Part shown: one piece after another, positions 1 through 8,747 of the stretch
Position numbering within the stretch: position 1 is the stretch's first letter
How the letters are laid out: each line of letters begins with the position of its first letter
Assembly: GCA_036389715.1 (NCBI GenBank)
Contig: DASVWH010000191.1
Location: 1 to 9,926 of the forward strand
Reading direction: 5' to 3'
Source of the DNA: DASVWH01 sp036389715
GTDB lineage: Bacteria > Acidobacteriota > Blastocatellia > Pyrinomonadales > Pyrinomonadaceae
Length of the DNA stretch: 9,926 nucleotides
The notes under the pieces: model-generated
Told to the model about the DNA's origin: nothing
The model's database searches: none
Seen by the model: the letters and a program-made list of their open reading frames with translations, nothing else
Program-made: the position numbers and the translations under genes

Positions 1-4341
<4,341 letters not shown>

Positions 4342-4465
4342 CAGAGAGATTCCTTATGAGTGCGGAATGCGGGTCGTCGGATGATGGGTGGCCGGGCCAA
4401 ACGCTCGTGCCGCTCAATCCAGAATCCGCCGTTCCGCCTTCCGAAATATGTAGAGACGCCAAATG

Positions 4466-4494
4466 GCGGTCAGGGCGCAACATGCCCCGACCGC
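4466..4494 (-). promoter_or_regulatory. Leader hairpin upstream of rpoB
   Basis: Inverted repeat with 11-bp arms (4466-4476 and 4484-4494) containing one G-U wobble and a 7-nt loop. In RNA the arms are GCGGUCGGGGC and GCCCUGACCGC. It ends about 125 nt upstream of the rpoB ATG, inside the predicted 5' untranslated region. No U-run follows, so an intrinsic terminator is unlikely. A protein-binding, stability or attenuation role is possible but unproven. Confidence 0.55.
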
Positions 4495-4535
4495 TTCTTG
4501 AACCAAAAGCAGTTAAACTTATTCTTCAAATTTCT

Positions 4536-4564
4536 GGGAGTAACGACAGCGCCTCAATACTCCC
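4536..4564 (-). repeat. Inverted repeat at the predicted rpoB transcript 5' end
   Basis: Perfect 7-bp arms GGGAGTA / TACTCCC (4558-4564 and 4536-4542 on the minus strand) enclose a 15-nt loop. The 5' arm lies at the transcription start expected from the promoter at 4567-4596, so the transcript could begin in or next to a 5'-terminal hairpin. Such hairpins can protect mRNA from 5'-dependent decay; that role is inferred. Confidence 0.4.
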
Positions 4565-4566
4565 TC

Positions 4567-4596
4567 ACCTTAAGCGCGCAGGGTCGCGGCTGTCAA
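4567..4596 (-). promoter_or_regulatory. Putative sigma70-type promoter for rpoB
   Basis: A consensus -35 hexamer TTGACA (4596-4591) is followed after 18 bp by TAAGGT (4572-4567), which matches three positions of the -10 consensus including the conserved TA and the final T. A 17-bp spacing with TTAAGG is the alternative. The predicted start near 4560 gives a leader of about 220 nt before rpoB. The element lies in a true intergenic region, just downstream of a hairpin and T-tract that could end or process the rplL message. Confidence 0.55.
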
Positions 4597-4605
4597 GCCC
4601 GACCG

Positions 4606-4677
4606 AAAAAAAACAGTCTTCCGAATTTGCAAAGATTTGATGCGGGAGAGCGCGTGACGGTTGCGTCCGCGCTCTCC
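4606..4677 (-). terminator. Strong hairpin after rplL, with a displaced T8 tract
   Basis: Perfect 10-bp arms GGAGAGCGCG / CGCGCTCTCC (4677-4668 and 4654-4645) continue inward, after one unpaired base, as GACG/CGTC around a CAAC loop, giving 14 bp in total. A run of eight T (4613-4606) follows only after about 31 nt, so this is not a textbook intrinsic terminator. It begins 49 nt beyond the rplL stop and ends before the rpoB promoter. Termination, partial attenuation or RNase III processing are all possible; the hairpin itself is clear. Confidence 0.55.
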
Positions 4678-4726
4678 TTCCAGCCCGCATCGCGCGACTT
4701 GCGGCCCTTTGCAGGGGCGCTCTGCG

Positions 4727-5116
4727 CTACTTGACTTCGACGGTCGCGCCGGCGTCGGCCAGTTTTTGGCGAATCGTCTCGGCCTCTTCCTTCGAGACGC
4801 CTTCCTTGACGGCCTTCGGGGCGGCTTCGACGAGGTCCTTGGCTTCCTTCAGCCCGAGCGCCGTGACTTCGCGCACGACCTTGATGACGTTGATCTTATT
4901 GCCGCCCGCGGCTTGCAGGACAACGTCGAATTCGGTCTTCTCTTCGGCCGGAGCCGCGCCCGCGCCGTCGCCAGCGCCAGCGGCCGGGGCCGCCGCGACG
5001 GTCGCCGCCGCGGCGGAAACGCCGAAGGTCTCTTCCAGGACTTTGACAAACTCTGAGGCTTCCAACAGAGTCATATTCTTAATATATTCCAGTGCATCTT
5101 CGCGTGTAGCTGCCAT
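4727..5116 (-). CDS. rplL: 50S ribosomal protein L7/L12
   Basis: The mobile stalk protein of the large subunit; several dimers bind the L10 C-terminal helix and recruit and activate EF-Tu, EF-G, IF2 and release factors. At 129 aa it is close to the usual 120-130. The N-terminal dimerisation segment (about 1-32, ending in FVKVLEETFGVSAAA) is followed by an Ala/Gly/Pro-rich flexible hinge (about 33-57). The globular C-terminal domain (about 58-129) contains FDVVL, KINVIKVVRE and the factor-binding GLKEAKDLVE motif. The ATG at 5116 has GAGGAGG at 5130-5136, a rather long 13 nt upstream; an ATG at 5129 is out of frame. It lies downstream of rplJ but across an unusually long 244-bp gap. Identity is certain. 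Confidence 0.98.
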   Translation of the reverse strand: MAATREDALEYIKNMTLLEASEFVKVLEETFGVSAAAATVAAAPAAGAGDGAGAAPAEEKTEFDVVLQAAGGNKINVIKVVREVTALGLKEAKDLVEAAPKAVKEGVSKEEAETIRQKLADAGATVEVK

Positions 5117-5190
5117 GATTGCTTTTCATCCTCCTCAAAGGGGTTCTTGTGCTGTGTGGTTGGTTGTTCGCAAGCCAAGAGAACCCACGG

Positions 5191-5240
5191 GACGCTCCCT
5201 GCCGCTTTACTGCATCGCAAGGCGGCTGGCTGGGAGCGTC
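5191..5240 (-). repeat. Long stem-loop in the rplJ-rplL gap
   Basis: Perfect 9-bp outer arms GACGCTCCC / GGGAGCGTC (5191-5199, 5232-5240) plus an inner 5-bp stem GCCGC/GCGGC (5201-5205, 5222-5226) separated by an asymmetric internal loop. It sits about 75 nt upstream of the rplL start. No T-run follows on the minus strand. It could set rplL expression relative to rplJ or bind a regulator; the function is unknown. Confidence 0.55.
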
Positions 5241-5252
5241 CGAGCCGTAACA

Positions 5253-5271
5253 GGCGATCTGACATATCGCC
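5253..5271 (-). repeat. Small hairpin in the rplJ-rplL gap
   Basis: Perfect 6-bp arms GGCGAT / ATCGCC with a 7-nt loop. It lies between the terminator-like hairpin after rplJ and the longer stem-loop before rplL, so three hairpins occur in tandem in this gap. It is short enough that chance cannot be excluded when it is taken alone. Confidence 0.35.
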
Positions 5272-5305
5272 CCGCTCGTTTATCCCTGGTCCGGCTGACT
5301 CTTTC

Positions 5306-5332
5306 AAAAGGGGTTTCAAACCTTGAGACCCC
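5306..5332 (-). terminator. Terminator-like hairpin after rplJ (possible attenuator)
   Basis: On the minus strand GGGGTCTC (5332-5325) and GAAACCCC (5317-5310) pair with one mismatch around a 7-nt loop and are followed directly by TTTT (5309-5306). This is a short, weak version of an intrinsic terminator, 28 nt beyond the rplJ stop. Since rplL must be made in excess of rplJ, complete termination here is unlikely unless rplL has its own promoter, so partial attenuation or a stabilised mRNA 3' end is more plausible. Confidence 0.45.
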
Positions 5333-5345
5333 GAATTTCAAAAAC

Positions 5346-5365
5346 TCTGGTTAAGTCTGGTTAAG
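5346..5365 (-). repeat. Tandem 10-bp direct repeat across the rplJ stop codon
   Basis: Two exact adjacent copies of CTTAACCAGA (minus strand); the first copy contains the TAA stop of rplJ. It looks like a small local duplication with no evident function. Confidence 0.6.
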
Positions 5366-5897
5366 CGGCTTCCTGGCCGCCCTTTTGCTCGCCGATCTGT
5401 TTGACGACGACTGCGAGATTGCGCGGCACGGCCGAGAGCACCGTCACGAGCCGCTGCGCCTGGCAGTTAATCAAAAACATGATCTTCGAGATCAGGACTT
5501 CCTTGGGCGGCATGTTGGCCAGGGTTTCGAGATCGCCGATGGCGACCACGTTGCCCTCGACGATGCCCACCTTGAAGGTGAAAATCTCCGGGTTGGCCTT
5601 GGAAAACTTGGAGATGGCCTTCGAGAGATTGACCGGGTCGCCGTCGCTCAAGGCCAGCGCCGTGACGCCCTTGAAGTGCTCGGCGGCCTGCTCGAAGGGC
5701 GTGCCCTGTGCGGCCTTGCGCGCCAGCGTGTTCTTGACGACTTCGTAGGAGACGCCCGCCTCGCGCAACTGGTTGCGCAACTCCTGGTCCTTCGCCACCG
5801 TCATCTTATTGAAGCCGACGAGCATCGCCGCGGACGCTTTCTGGAGCTGCTCCGTGAGGGCCTCTAAGTCCTTCTGTTTCTGCGCTTTCGTTTTCAT
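5361..5897 (-). CDS. rplJ: 50S ribosomal protein L10
   Basis: Base of the ribosomal stalk: the N-terminal domain binds 23S rRNA next to L11, and the C-terminal helix carries L7/L12 dimers. The 178-aa length is typical. The N-terminal region (about 1-125) shows the family features LVGFNKMTVAKDQELRNQLR and VVKNTLARKA. The C-terminal part (about 130-178) carries PPKEVLISKI and the helix LVTVLSAVPRNLAVVVKQIG, ending in a short QEAA tail. ATG 5897 is supported by AGGAG at 5909-5913, 11 nt upstream. It follows rplA by only 23 bp, too little room for the L10-binding leader that precedes rplJ in many bacteria, and is followed by a long structured gap before rplL. Identity is certain. Confidence 0.97.
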   Translation of the reverse strand: MKTKAQKQKDLEALTEQLQKASAAMLVGFNKMTVAKDQELRNQLREAGVSYEVVKNTLARKAAQGTPFEQAAEHFKGVTALALSDGDPVNLSKAISKFSKANPEIFTFKVGIVEGNVVAIGDLETLANMPPKEVLISKIMFLINCQAQRLVTVLSAVPRNLAVVVKQIGEQKGGQEAA

Positions 5898-5920
5898 CTT
5901 GCGTTTCGCTCCTGACCCTC

Positions 5921-6616
5921 TTATTTAGCGTAAGCCGCTTCGTCGAGCAGCACGCCCGGCCCCATCGTCGAAGCCAGGTTCACTTTCTTCACGTACTTGC
6001 CCTTGGCGGTCGAAGGCTTGGCCTTGACGACGGCGTCGAGCAATGTGCGCGCATTATCCTGAATCAGCGCCGGGTCGAACGAGACCTTGCCGACCGGGAC
6101 GTGAATGACGCCAGTTTTATCAACGCGGTACTCGATCTTACCGGCCTTGGTCTCGCGTACGGCCGTCGCCACGTCGAAGGTCACAGTGCCGGTTTTCGGG
6201 TTCGGCATCAGCCCGCGCGGGCCCAGAATCTTACCCAGTTGGCCGACGGAACGCATCATGTCCGGCGTCGAGATGACGGCGTCGAATTCGAGCCAGCCGC
6301 CCTTGATTCTGTCCACCATGTCGTCGCCGCCGACTAAGTCAGCGCCGGCTTCCTGCGCCTCCCTGATCTTATCGCCCTGCGCGATGACCAGGACCGTCTT
6401 CGATTTTCCGAGGCCGTGCGGCAGCACGACCGTTCCGCGCACGAGCTGGTCGGCCTTGCGCGGGTCAACGCCGAGCCACATCGTCAGCTCGACCGTCTCG
6501 TCAAACTTCGCGAAGGCCAGCTCTTTGACCTTCAGGATGCCCTCTTCGAGATTGTATTTGCGCCCGGCCTCTATCTTTTCCAGGGCCGCACGGTATTTCT
6601 TGCCATGCTGTTTCAT
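5921..6616 (-). CDS. rplA: 50S ribosomal protein L1
   Basis: Forms the mobile L1 arm with 23S rRNA and helps release tRNA from the E site; in many bacteria it also represses its own operon by binding mRNA. The product is 231 aa (E. coli 234). The N-terminus MKQHGKKYRAALEKIE and the signature VGQLGKILGPRGLMPNPKTG (about residues 121-140) identify the family. The start is placed at ATG 6616 because GGAGG (6627-6631) lies 10 nt upstream and the resulting N-terminus matches the family; an in-frame TTG at 6640 would add eight residues that overlap this Shine-Dalgarno and is rejected. It is separated from rplK by 167 bp and from rplJ by 23 bp. Confidence 0.97.
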   Translation of the reverse strand: MKQHGKKYRAALEKIEAGRKYNLEEGILKVKELAFAKFDETVELTMWLGVDPRKADQLVRGTVVLPHGLGKSKTVLVIAQGDKIREAQEAGADLVGGDDMVDRIKGGWLEFDAVISTPDMMRSVGQLGKILGPRGLMPNPKTGTVTFDVATAVRETKAGKIEYRVDKTGVIHVPVGKVSFDPALIQDNARTLLDAVVKAKPSTAKGKYVKKVNLASTMGPGVLLDEAAYAK

Positions 6617-6680
6617 CTTCAGAAATCCTCCGAGGTTCAAACGAGGCCGCGCCCGCCCTGCGTCTTAGTCCGGCTTGCCG

Positions 6681-6698
6681 AATTGCCTGGTTGCAATT
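6681..6698 (-). repeat. Small hairpin upstream of rplA
   Basis: Perfect 6-bp arms AATTGC / GCAATT with a 6-nt loop, about 65 nt upstream of the rplA start and next to a tiny CGGC-TT-GCCG palindrome (6671-6680). It may contribute to structure in the rplA leader. The arms are short, so confidence is low. Confidence 0.35.
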
Positions 6699-6751
6699 TA
6701 CGCGCGTGCCGCACGAACCGCTGCCGGGCCAGGGCCTCTCCCTCTTATTTC

Positions 6752-6785
6752 GATTGCGGGCTTAAATAGTGCAGGCCCCGCAATC
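6752..6785 (-). repeat. Inverted repeat overlapping the rplK stop codon
   Basis: Perfect 9-bp arms GATTGCGGG / CCCGCAATC (6752-6760, 6777-6785) with a 16-nt loop; the 5' arm in transcription order overlaps the rplK TGA. An AT-rich, purine-rich stretch and no T-run follow, so it does not look like an intrinsic terminator. It may be a processing or stability element between rplK and rplA. I could not recognise the 23S-like L1-binding fold in it. Confidence 0.5.
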
Positions 6786-7209
6786 ATTCAATGGTTAGTC
6801 CCATGTTGCGCGCCGTTCCCTCGATGGTTTTGATGGCGCTCTCCAGGTTCGTCGTGTTGAGGTCCGGCATCTTGGTGCGCGCAATCTCTTCGATCTTGGC
6901 GCGCGAGATCGAGCCGACCTTCTCTTTGTTCGGCTTGCCCGAGCCCTTGGCGACGCCCGAAGCCTTCTTGAGCAGATCGGCGGCGGGCGGCGTCTTGGTC
7001 TCGAAGGTAAAGGAGCGGTCGGCGTAAACCGTAATCACCACGGGAATCTTCAGGTCCGGGTCCATCTGCGCCGTCTTCGCGTTGAAGGCTTTGCAGAACT
7101 CCATGATGTTGACGCCGTGCTGGCCGAGCGCCGGACCAATCGGCGGGGCCGGATTAGCCTTGCCCGCCGGAACTTGCAGCTTGATATAGCCTGTGACTTT
7201 CTTTGCCAT
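6784..7209 (-). CDS. rplK: 50S ribosomal protein L11
   Basis: Binds the GTPase-associated centre of 23S rRNA together with L10 and takes part in factor binding and the stringent response. The 141-aa length is typical. The N-terminal domain (about 1-70) starts MAKKVTGYIKLQVPAGKANP and carries PPIGPALGQHGVNIMEFCKAFN, including the prolines that contact thiostrepton. The C-terminal rRNA-binding domain (about 72-141) shows KKASGVAKGSGKPN, KVGSISRAKIEEIA and the final TARNMGLTIE. The ATG at 7209 is the conserved start but has no purine-rich Shine-Dalgarno: the sequence immediately upstream is one arm of a perfect inverted repeat that ends 3 nt before the ATG. It follows nusG by 85 bp. Identity is certain. 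Confidence 0.98.
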   Translation of the reverse strand: MAKKVTGYIKLQVPAGKANPAPPIGPALGQHGVNIMEFCKAFNAKTAQMDPDLKIPVVITVYADRSFTFETKTPPAADLLKKASGVAKGSGKPNKEKVGSISRAKIEEIARTKMPDLNTTNLESAIKTIEGTARNMGLTIE

Positions 7210-7212
7210 AAT

Positions 7213-7288
7213 TTCAGTTTTCAGTTCTTAGTTTTCAGTTTTCAGTTAGCCATCAGCGCCTGCTGAAAACTAAGAACTGAAAACTGAA
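7213..7288. repeat. Perfect 26-bp inverted repeat filling the nusG-rplK gap
   Basis: Arms at 7213-7238 and 7263-7288 are exact reverse complements over 26 bp, with a 24-bp loop. Each arm is built from CAGTTTTCAG-type units separated by CTTAG, and a further partial unit lies in the loop (about 7239-7246). The arms are AT-rich, in contrast to the surrounding DNA. The element starts 6 bp after the nusG stop and ends 3 bp before the rplK ATG. Short CAGTTTTCAGTT-like intergenic repeats occur in several bacterial groups, so this could be a REP- or MITE-like genomic repeat; copy number elsewhere cannot be judged here. Confidence 0.9.
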
Positions 7289-7294
7289 GACTGT

Positions 7295-7855
7295 TTACTC
7301 TTCTTCTGCGAATGTGACCTTTTCGACATCCAGGAAATTGAGTTCCACGGGCGTCGAGCGGCCGAAAATCGTGACCGTCACCTTCAGCGTTGACTTGTCG
7401 TCGTTGACCTCTTCGACCTTGCCCGTAAAACTGGCGAACGGCCCGCTCTTGATGCGGACGGTCTCGCCCGACGCATACGAGAATTTCGGCTTCGGCTTCT
7501 CGGCCGCCTCCGTCACGTTATGAACGATCTGGTCAACTTCCTGCGGCGTCAGCGGCGTCGGATTCTGCCCGCCGACGAAGCCCGTCACCTTCGGCGTTGA
7601 CTTGATCGCGTGAAAGACGTTATCGGGAATATGCCCGCGGTCGTCGCACTCGATCTCCACCAGCACGTAGCCCGGATAGAACATCCGCGACGATTCGACG
7701 CGCTTATTGCCGCGCATCTCGACGACCGTTTCGGTCGGGACCAGTACTTCCGTGATCTCGTTCTGGAGGTCCGTGTCGCGGATACGCGCCTTCAGACTAT
7801 CCCTCACCTTTTTCTCGTGGCCCGAGTAAGTATGAAGTATGTACCACTGCTTCAT
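7295..7855 (-). CDS. nusG: Transcription termination/antitermination protein NusG
   Basis: A general elongation factor that binds RNA polymerase through its NGN domain, while its KOW domain contacts Rho or ribosomal protein S10. It is 186 aa, as expected. The NGN domain (about 1-115) begins MKQWYILHTYSGHEKKV and includes MFYPGYVLVEIECDD and TPKVTGFVGG. The KOW domain (about 130-186) shows RIKSGPFASFTGKVEEVN and VTVTIFGRSTPVELNF. ATG 7855 has GAGGG at 7864-7868, 8 nt upstream. It lies 19 bp after secE, the usual secE-nusG pairing, and ahead of rplK. There is no domain insertion in the NGN region. Identity is certain. Confidence 0.98.
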   Translation of the reverse strand: MKQWYILHTYSGHEKKVRDSLKARIRDTDLQNEITEVLVPTETVVEMRGNKRVESSRMFYPGYVLVEIECDDRGHIPDNVFHAIKSTPKVTGFVGGQNPTPLTPQEVDQIVHNVTEAAEKPKPKFSYASGETVRIKSGPFASFTGKVEEVNDDKSTLKVTVTIFGRSTPVELNFLDVEKVTFAEEE

Positions 7856-7874
7856 CAGAAAATCCCTCGATTCC

Positions 7875-8282
7875 TCAGGCCATCCCGATTAGCGACAGCA
7901 GCCAGGTGATGAAACGCCCGATCTGCACAATCGCCAGGTCAACGCCCCACAGGTAAACGGCAAAAAAGATGACGGCGACAATCGTGATGAGCGTCGTATT
8001 CTTGACTTCATTGAGCGTCGGCCAGGAGACGCGCTTCATCTCGGCGCGGGTGTCGCGCAGGAATTGCCCGGTGCGCGTCAGGAAACCGGCGCGCGGCCCG
8101 GCCAGGGCACGCTCGCGTCTCACGCCAGCTCCCTCCTCGCCCTCGCCGAAACGCGCGGCACGCGGTGGGGGAGCGCCCGGCGGCACATCGGCAGAACTCA
8201 AACGCTCCGGCGCGGGCTCCGGCAGCGGCAACTCATCTGAGTCATCTTTATCACTCATGATGTCGTCAGCTTTCTTCGACAC
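7875..8282 (-). CDS. secE: Preprotein translocase subunit SecE, with a long N-terminal extension
   Basis: An essential small subunit of the SecYEG channel in the cytoplasmic membrane. The conserved core lies at the C-terminus: an amphipathic segment GQFLRDTRAEMKRVSWPTLNE (about 72-92, with the typical VSWPT), then a transmembrane helix (about 97-117) and a second hydrophobic stretch (about 119-133). Residues 1-70 are Pro/Glu/Asp/Ala-rich and look disordered; at 135 aa the protein is about twice the length of minimal single-span SecE proteins. The start is GTG 8282, supported by AAGGA (8291-8295) 8 nt upstream; ATG at 8258 (residue 9) has no ribosome site. It lies 27 bp after tRNA-Trp and 19 bp before nusG. 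Confidence 0.93.
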   Translation of the reverse strand: MSKKADDIMSDKDDSDELPLPEPAPERLSSADVPPGAPPPRAARFGEGEEGAGVRRERALAGPRAGFLTRTGQFLRDTRAEMKRVSWPTLNEVKNTTLITIVAVIFFAVYLWGVDLAIVQIGRFITWLLSLIGMA

Positions 8283-8309
8283 TAAGCTATTCCTTCTCTA
8301 AGACCGGTA

Positions 8310-8382
8310 CAGGGGTACCAGGAGTTGAACCCGGACTTTCGGTTTTGGAGACCGACGTGCTAACCATTGACACTATACCCCT
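8310..8382 (-). tRNA. tRNA-Trp (anticodon CCA)
   Basis: A 73-nt cloverleaf on the minus strand. Acceptor arms AGGGGTA / TACCCCT pair over 7 bp. The D-arm contains the GG of the D-loop, the anticodon stem TCGGT/ACCGA encloses the loop CTCCAAA with anticodon CCA (8346-8348), and the T-arm CCGGG-TTCAACT-CCTGG has one G-U pair. The discriminator base at 8310 is G, an identity element for tryptophanyl-tRNA synthetase. CCA is not encoded at the 3' end and must be added. The gene lies between rpmG and secE in the same orientation, so it is probably cut out of the operon transcript. Confidence 0.96.
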
Positions 8383-8503
8383 AAAGAACAAGGCGCAGGG
8401 CGCAGGGGGCAGACGCTTGGCGAGCGCATTTTACTACCGAAAGCATGGCCGGAGCCGCGCGGCTCTGTCTCTGCCCGGACGCTGGCCGCCGCCCGTCTCG
8501 CTT
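8383..8503 (-). other. rpmG-tRNA-Trp spacer with palindrome and tandem heptamer
   Basis: The 121-bp spacer holds a perfect 14-bp palindrome GAGCCGCGCGGCTC (8452-8465) and, nearer the tRNA, a C-rich tandem repeat of CTGCGCC on the minus strand (two exact units, about 8391-8404). TAAAAT at 8433-8428 resembles a -10 box, but no matching -35 is visible. The spacer may contain tRNA 5'-processing or promoter signals; none is convincing. Confidence 0.4.
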
Positions 8504-8656
8504 CTACTTTGTTTCCTTGTGGCCCGTGTGCTTGCGGCAGCGTCGGCAAAACTTGCTGAACTCAAGGCGCTCCGGCGTCGTCTTCTTGTTCTTCGTCTTC
8601 ACGTAATTACGGCTCTTGCAGTCCGTACACTGAAGCACAATATTATCGCGTGGCAT
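8504..8656 (-). CDS. rpmG: 50S ribosomal protein L33
   Basis: A small protein of the large ribosomal subunit near the E site. The 50-residue product starts MPRDNIVLQCTDCKSRNYVK and ends in RRCRKHTGHKETK. It carries two CxxC pairs, C10/C13 and C37/C40, the zinc-binding (C+) form of L33. ATG 8656 has a good GAGGGG ribosome site (8663-8668) 6 nt upstream, and the stop is TAG at 8504-8506. It lies between tuf and tRNA-Trp, a usual position for rpmG ahead of secE-nusG. Its length and zinc motif fit the family fully. Confidence 0.96.
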   Translation of the reverse strand: MPRDNIVLQCTDCKSRNYVKTKNKKTTPERLEFSKFCRRCRKHTGHKETK

Positions 8657-8747
8657 AAGTTACCCCTCACCTAAACAATACTTGCTAATCGCCCGGAAGC
8701 CCAGCCCGGCCTCTCGGTCTGACTATTGGACGAGGCAGTAGGTGGAG

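Larger units (their letters stand above)
4342..4726 (-). other. rplL-rpoB intergenic region and rpoB leader
   Basis: These 385 bp contain no convincing gene. In transcription order they hold a strong hairpin just after rplL, a T8 tract, a sigma70-like promoter, two leader hairpins and the rpoB Shine-Dalgarno AAGGA. The arrangement suggests that rpoB(C) can be transcribed partly independently of the ribosomal protein genes. E. coli also has an attenuator and an RNase III site between rplL and rpoB, so regulation at this junction has precedent. Open frames here on both strands lack good start signals. Confidence 0.75.

Noticed and set aside
5071..5319. Minus-strand open frame of 82 codons in the rplJ-rplL gap
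   Set aside because: It begins at a TTG inside a hairpin, runs through all the gap hairpins and overlaps rplL in another frame; no ribosome site or family resemblance.
6617..6640. Upstream TTG start for rplA adding eight residues
   Set aside because: The extension would cover the Shine-Dalgarno of the ATG at 6616, and the family begins at the MKQHGKKYR-like sequence.
7213..7288. Reading the CAGTTTTCAG units as a CRISPR array
   Set aside because: The units form one inverted repeat with no regularly spaced unique spacers and no cas genes nearby.
8428..8433. TAAAAT as a -10 promoter element for tRNA-Trp
   Set aside because: No acceptable -35 hexamer lies 16-18 bp upstream, and the tRNA is well placed to be processed from the operon transcript.
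8657..8747. Terminator or promoter between tuf and rpmG
   Set aside because: No stable hairpin followed by a T-run and no paired -35/-10 hexamers were found in the 91-bp gap; only the rpmG ribosome site is clear.
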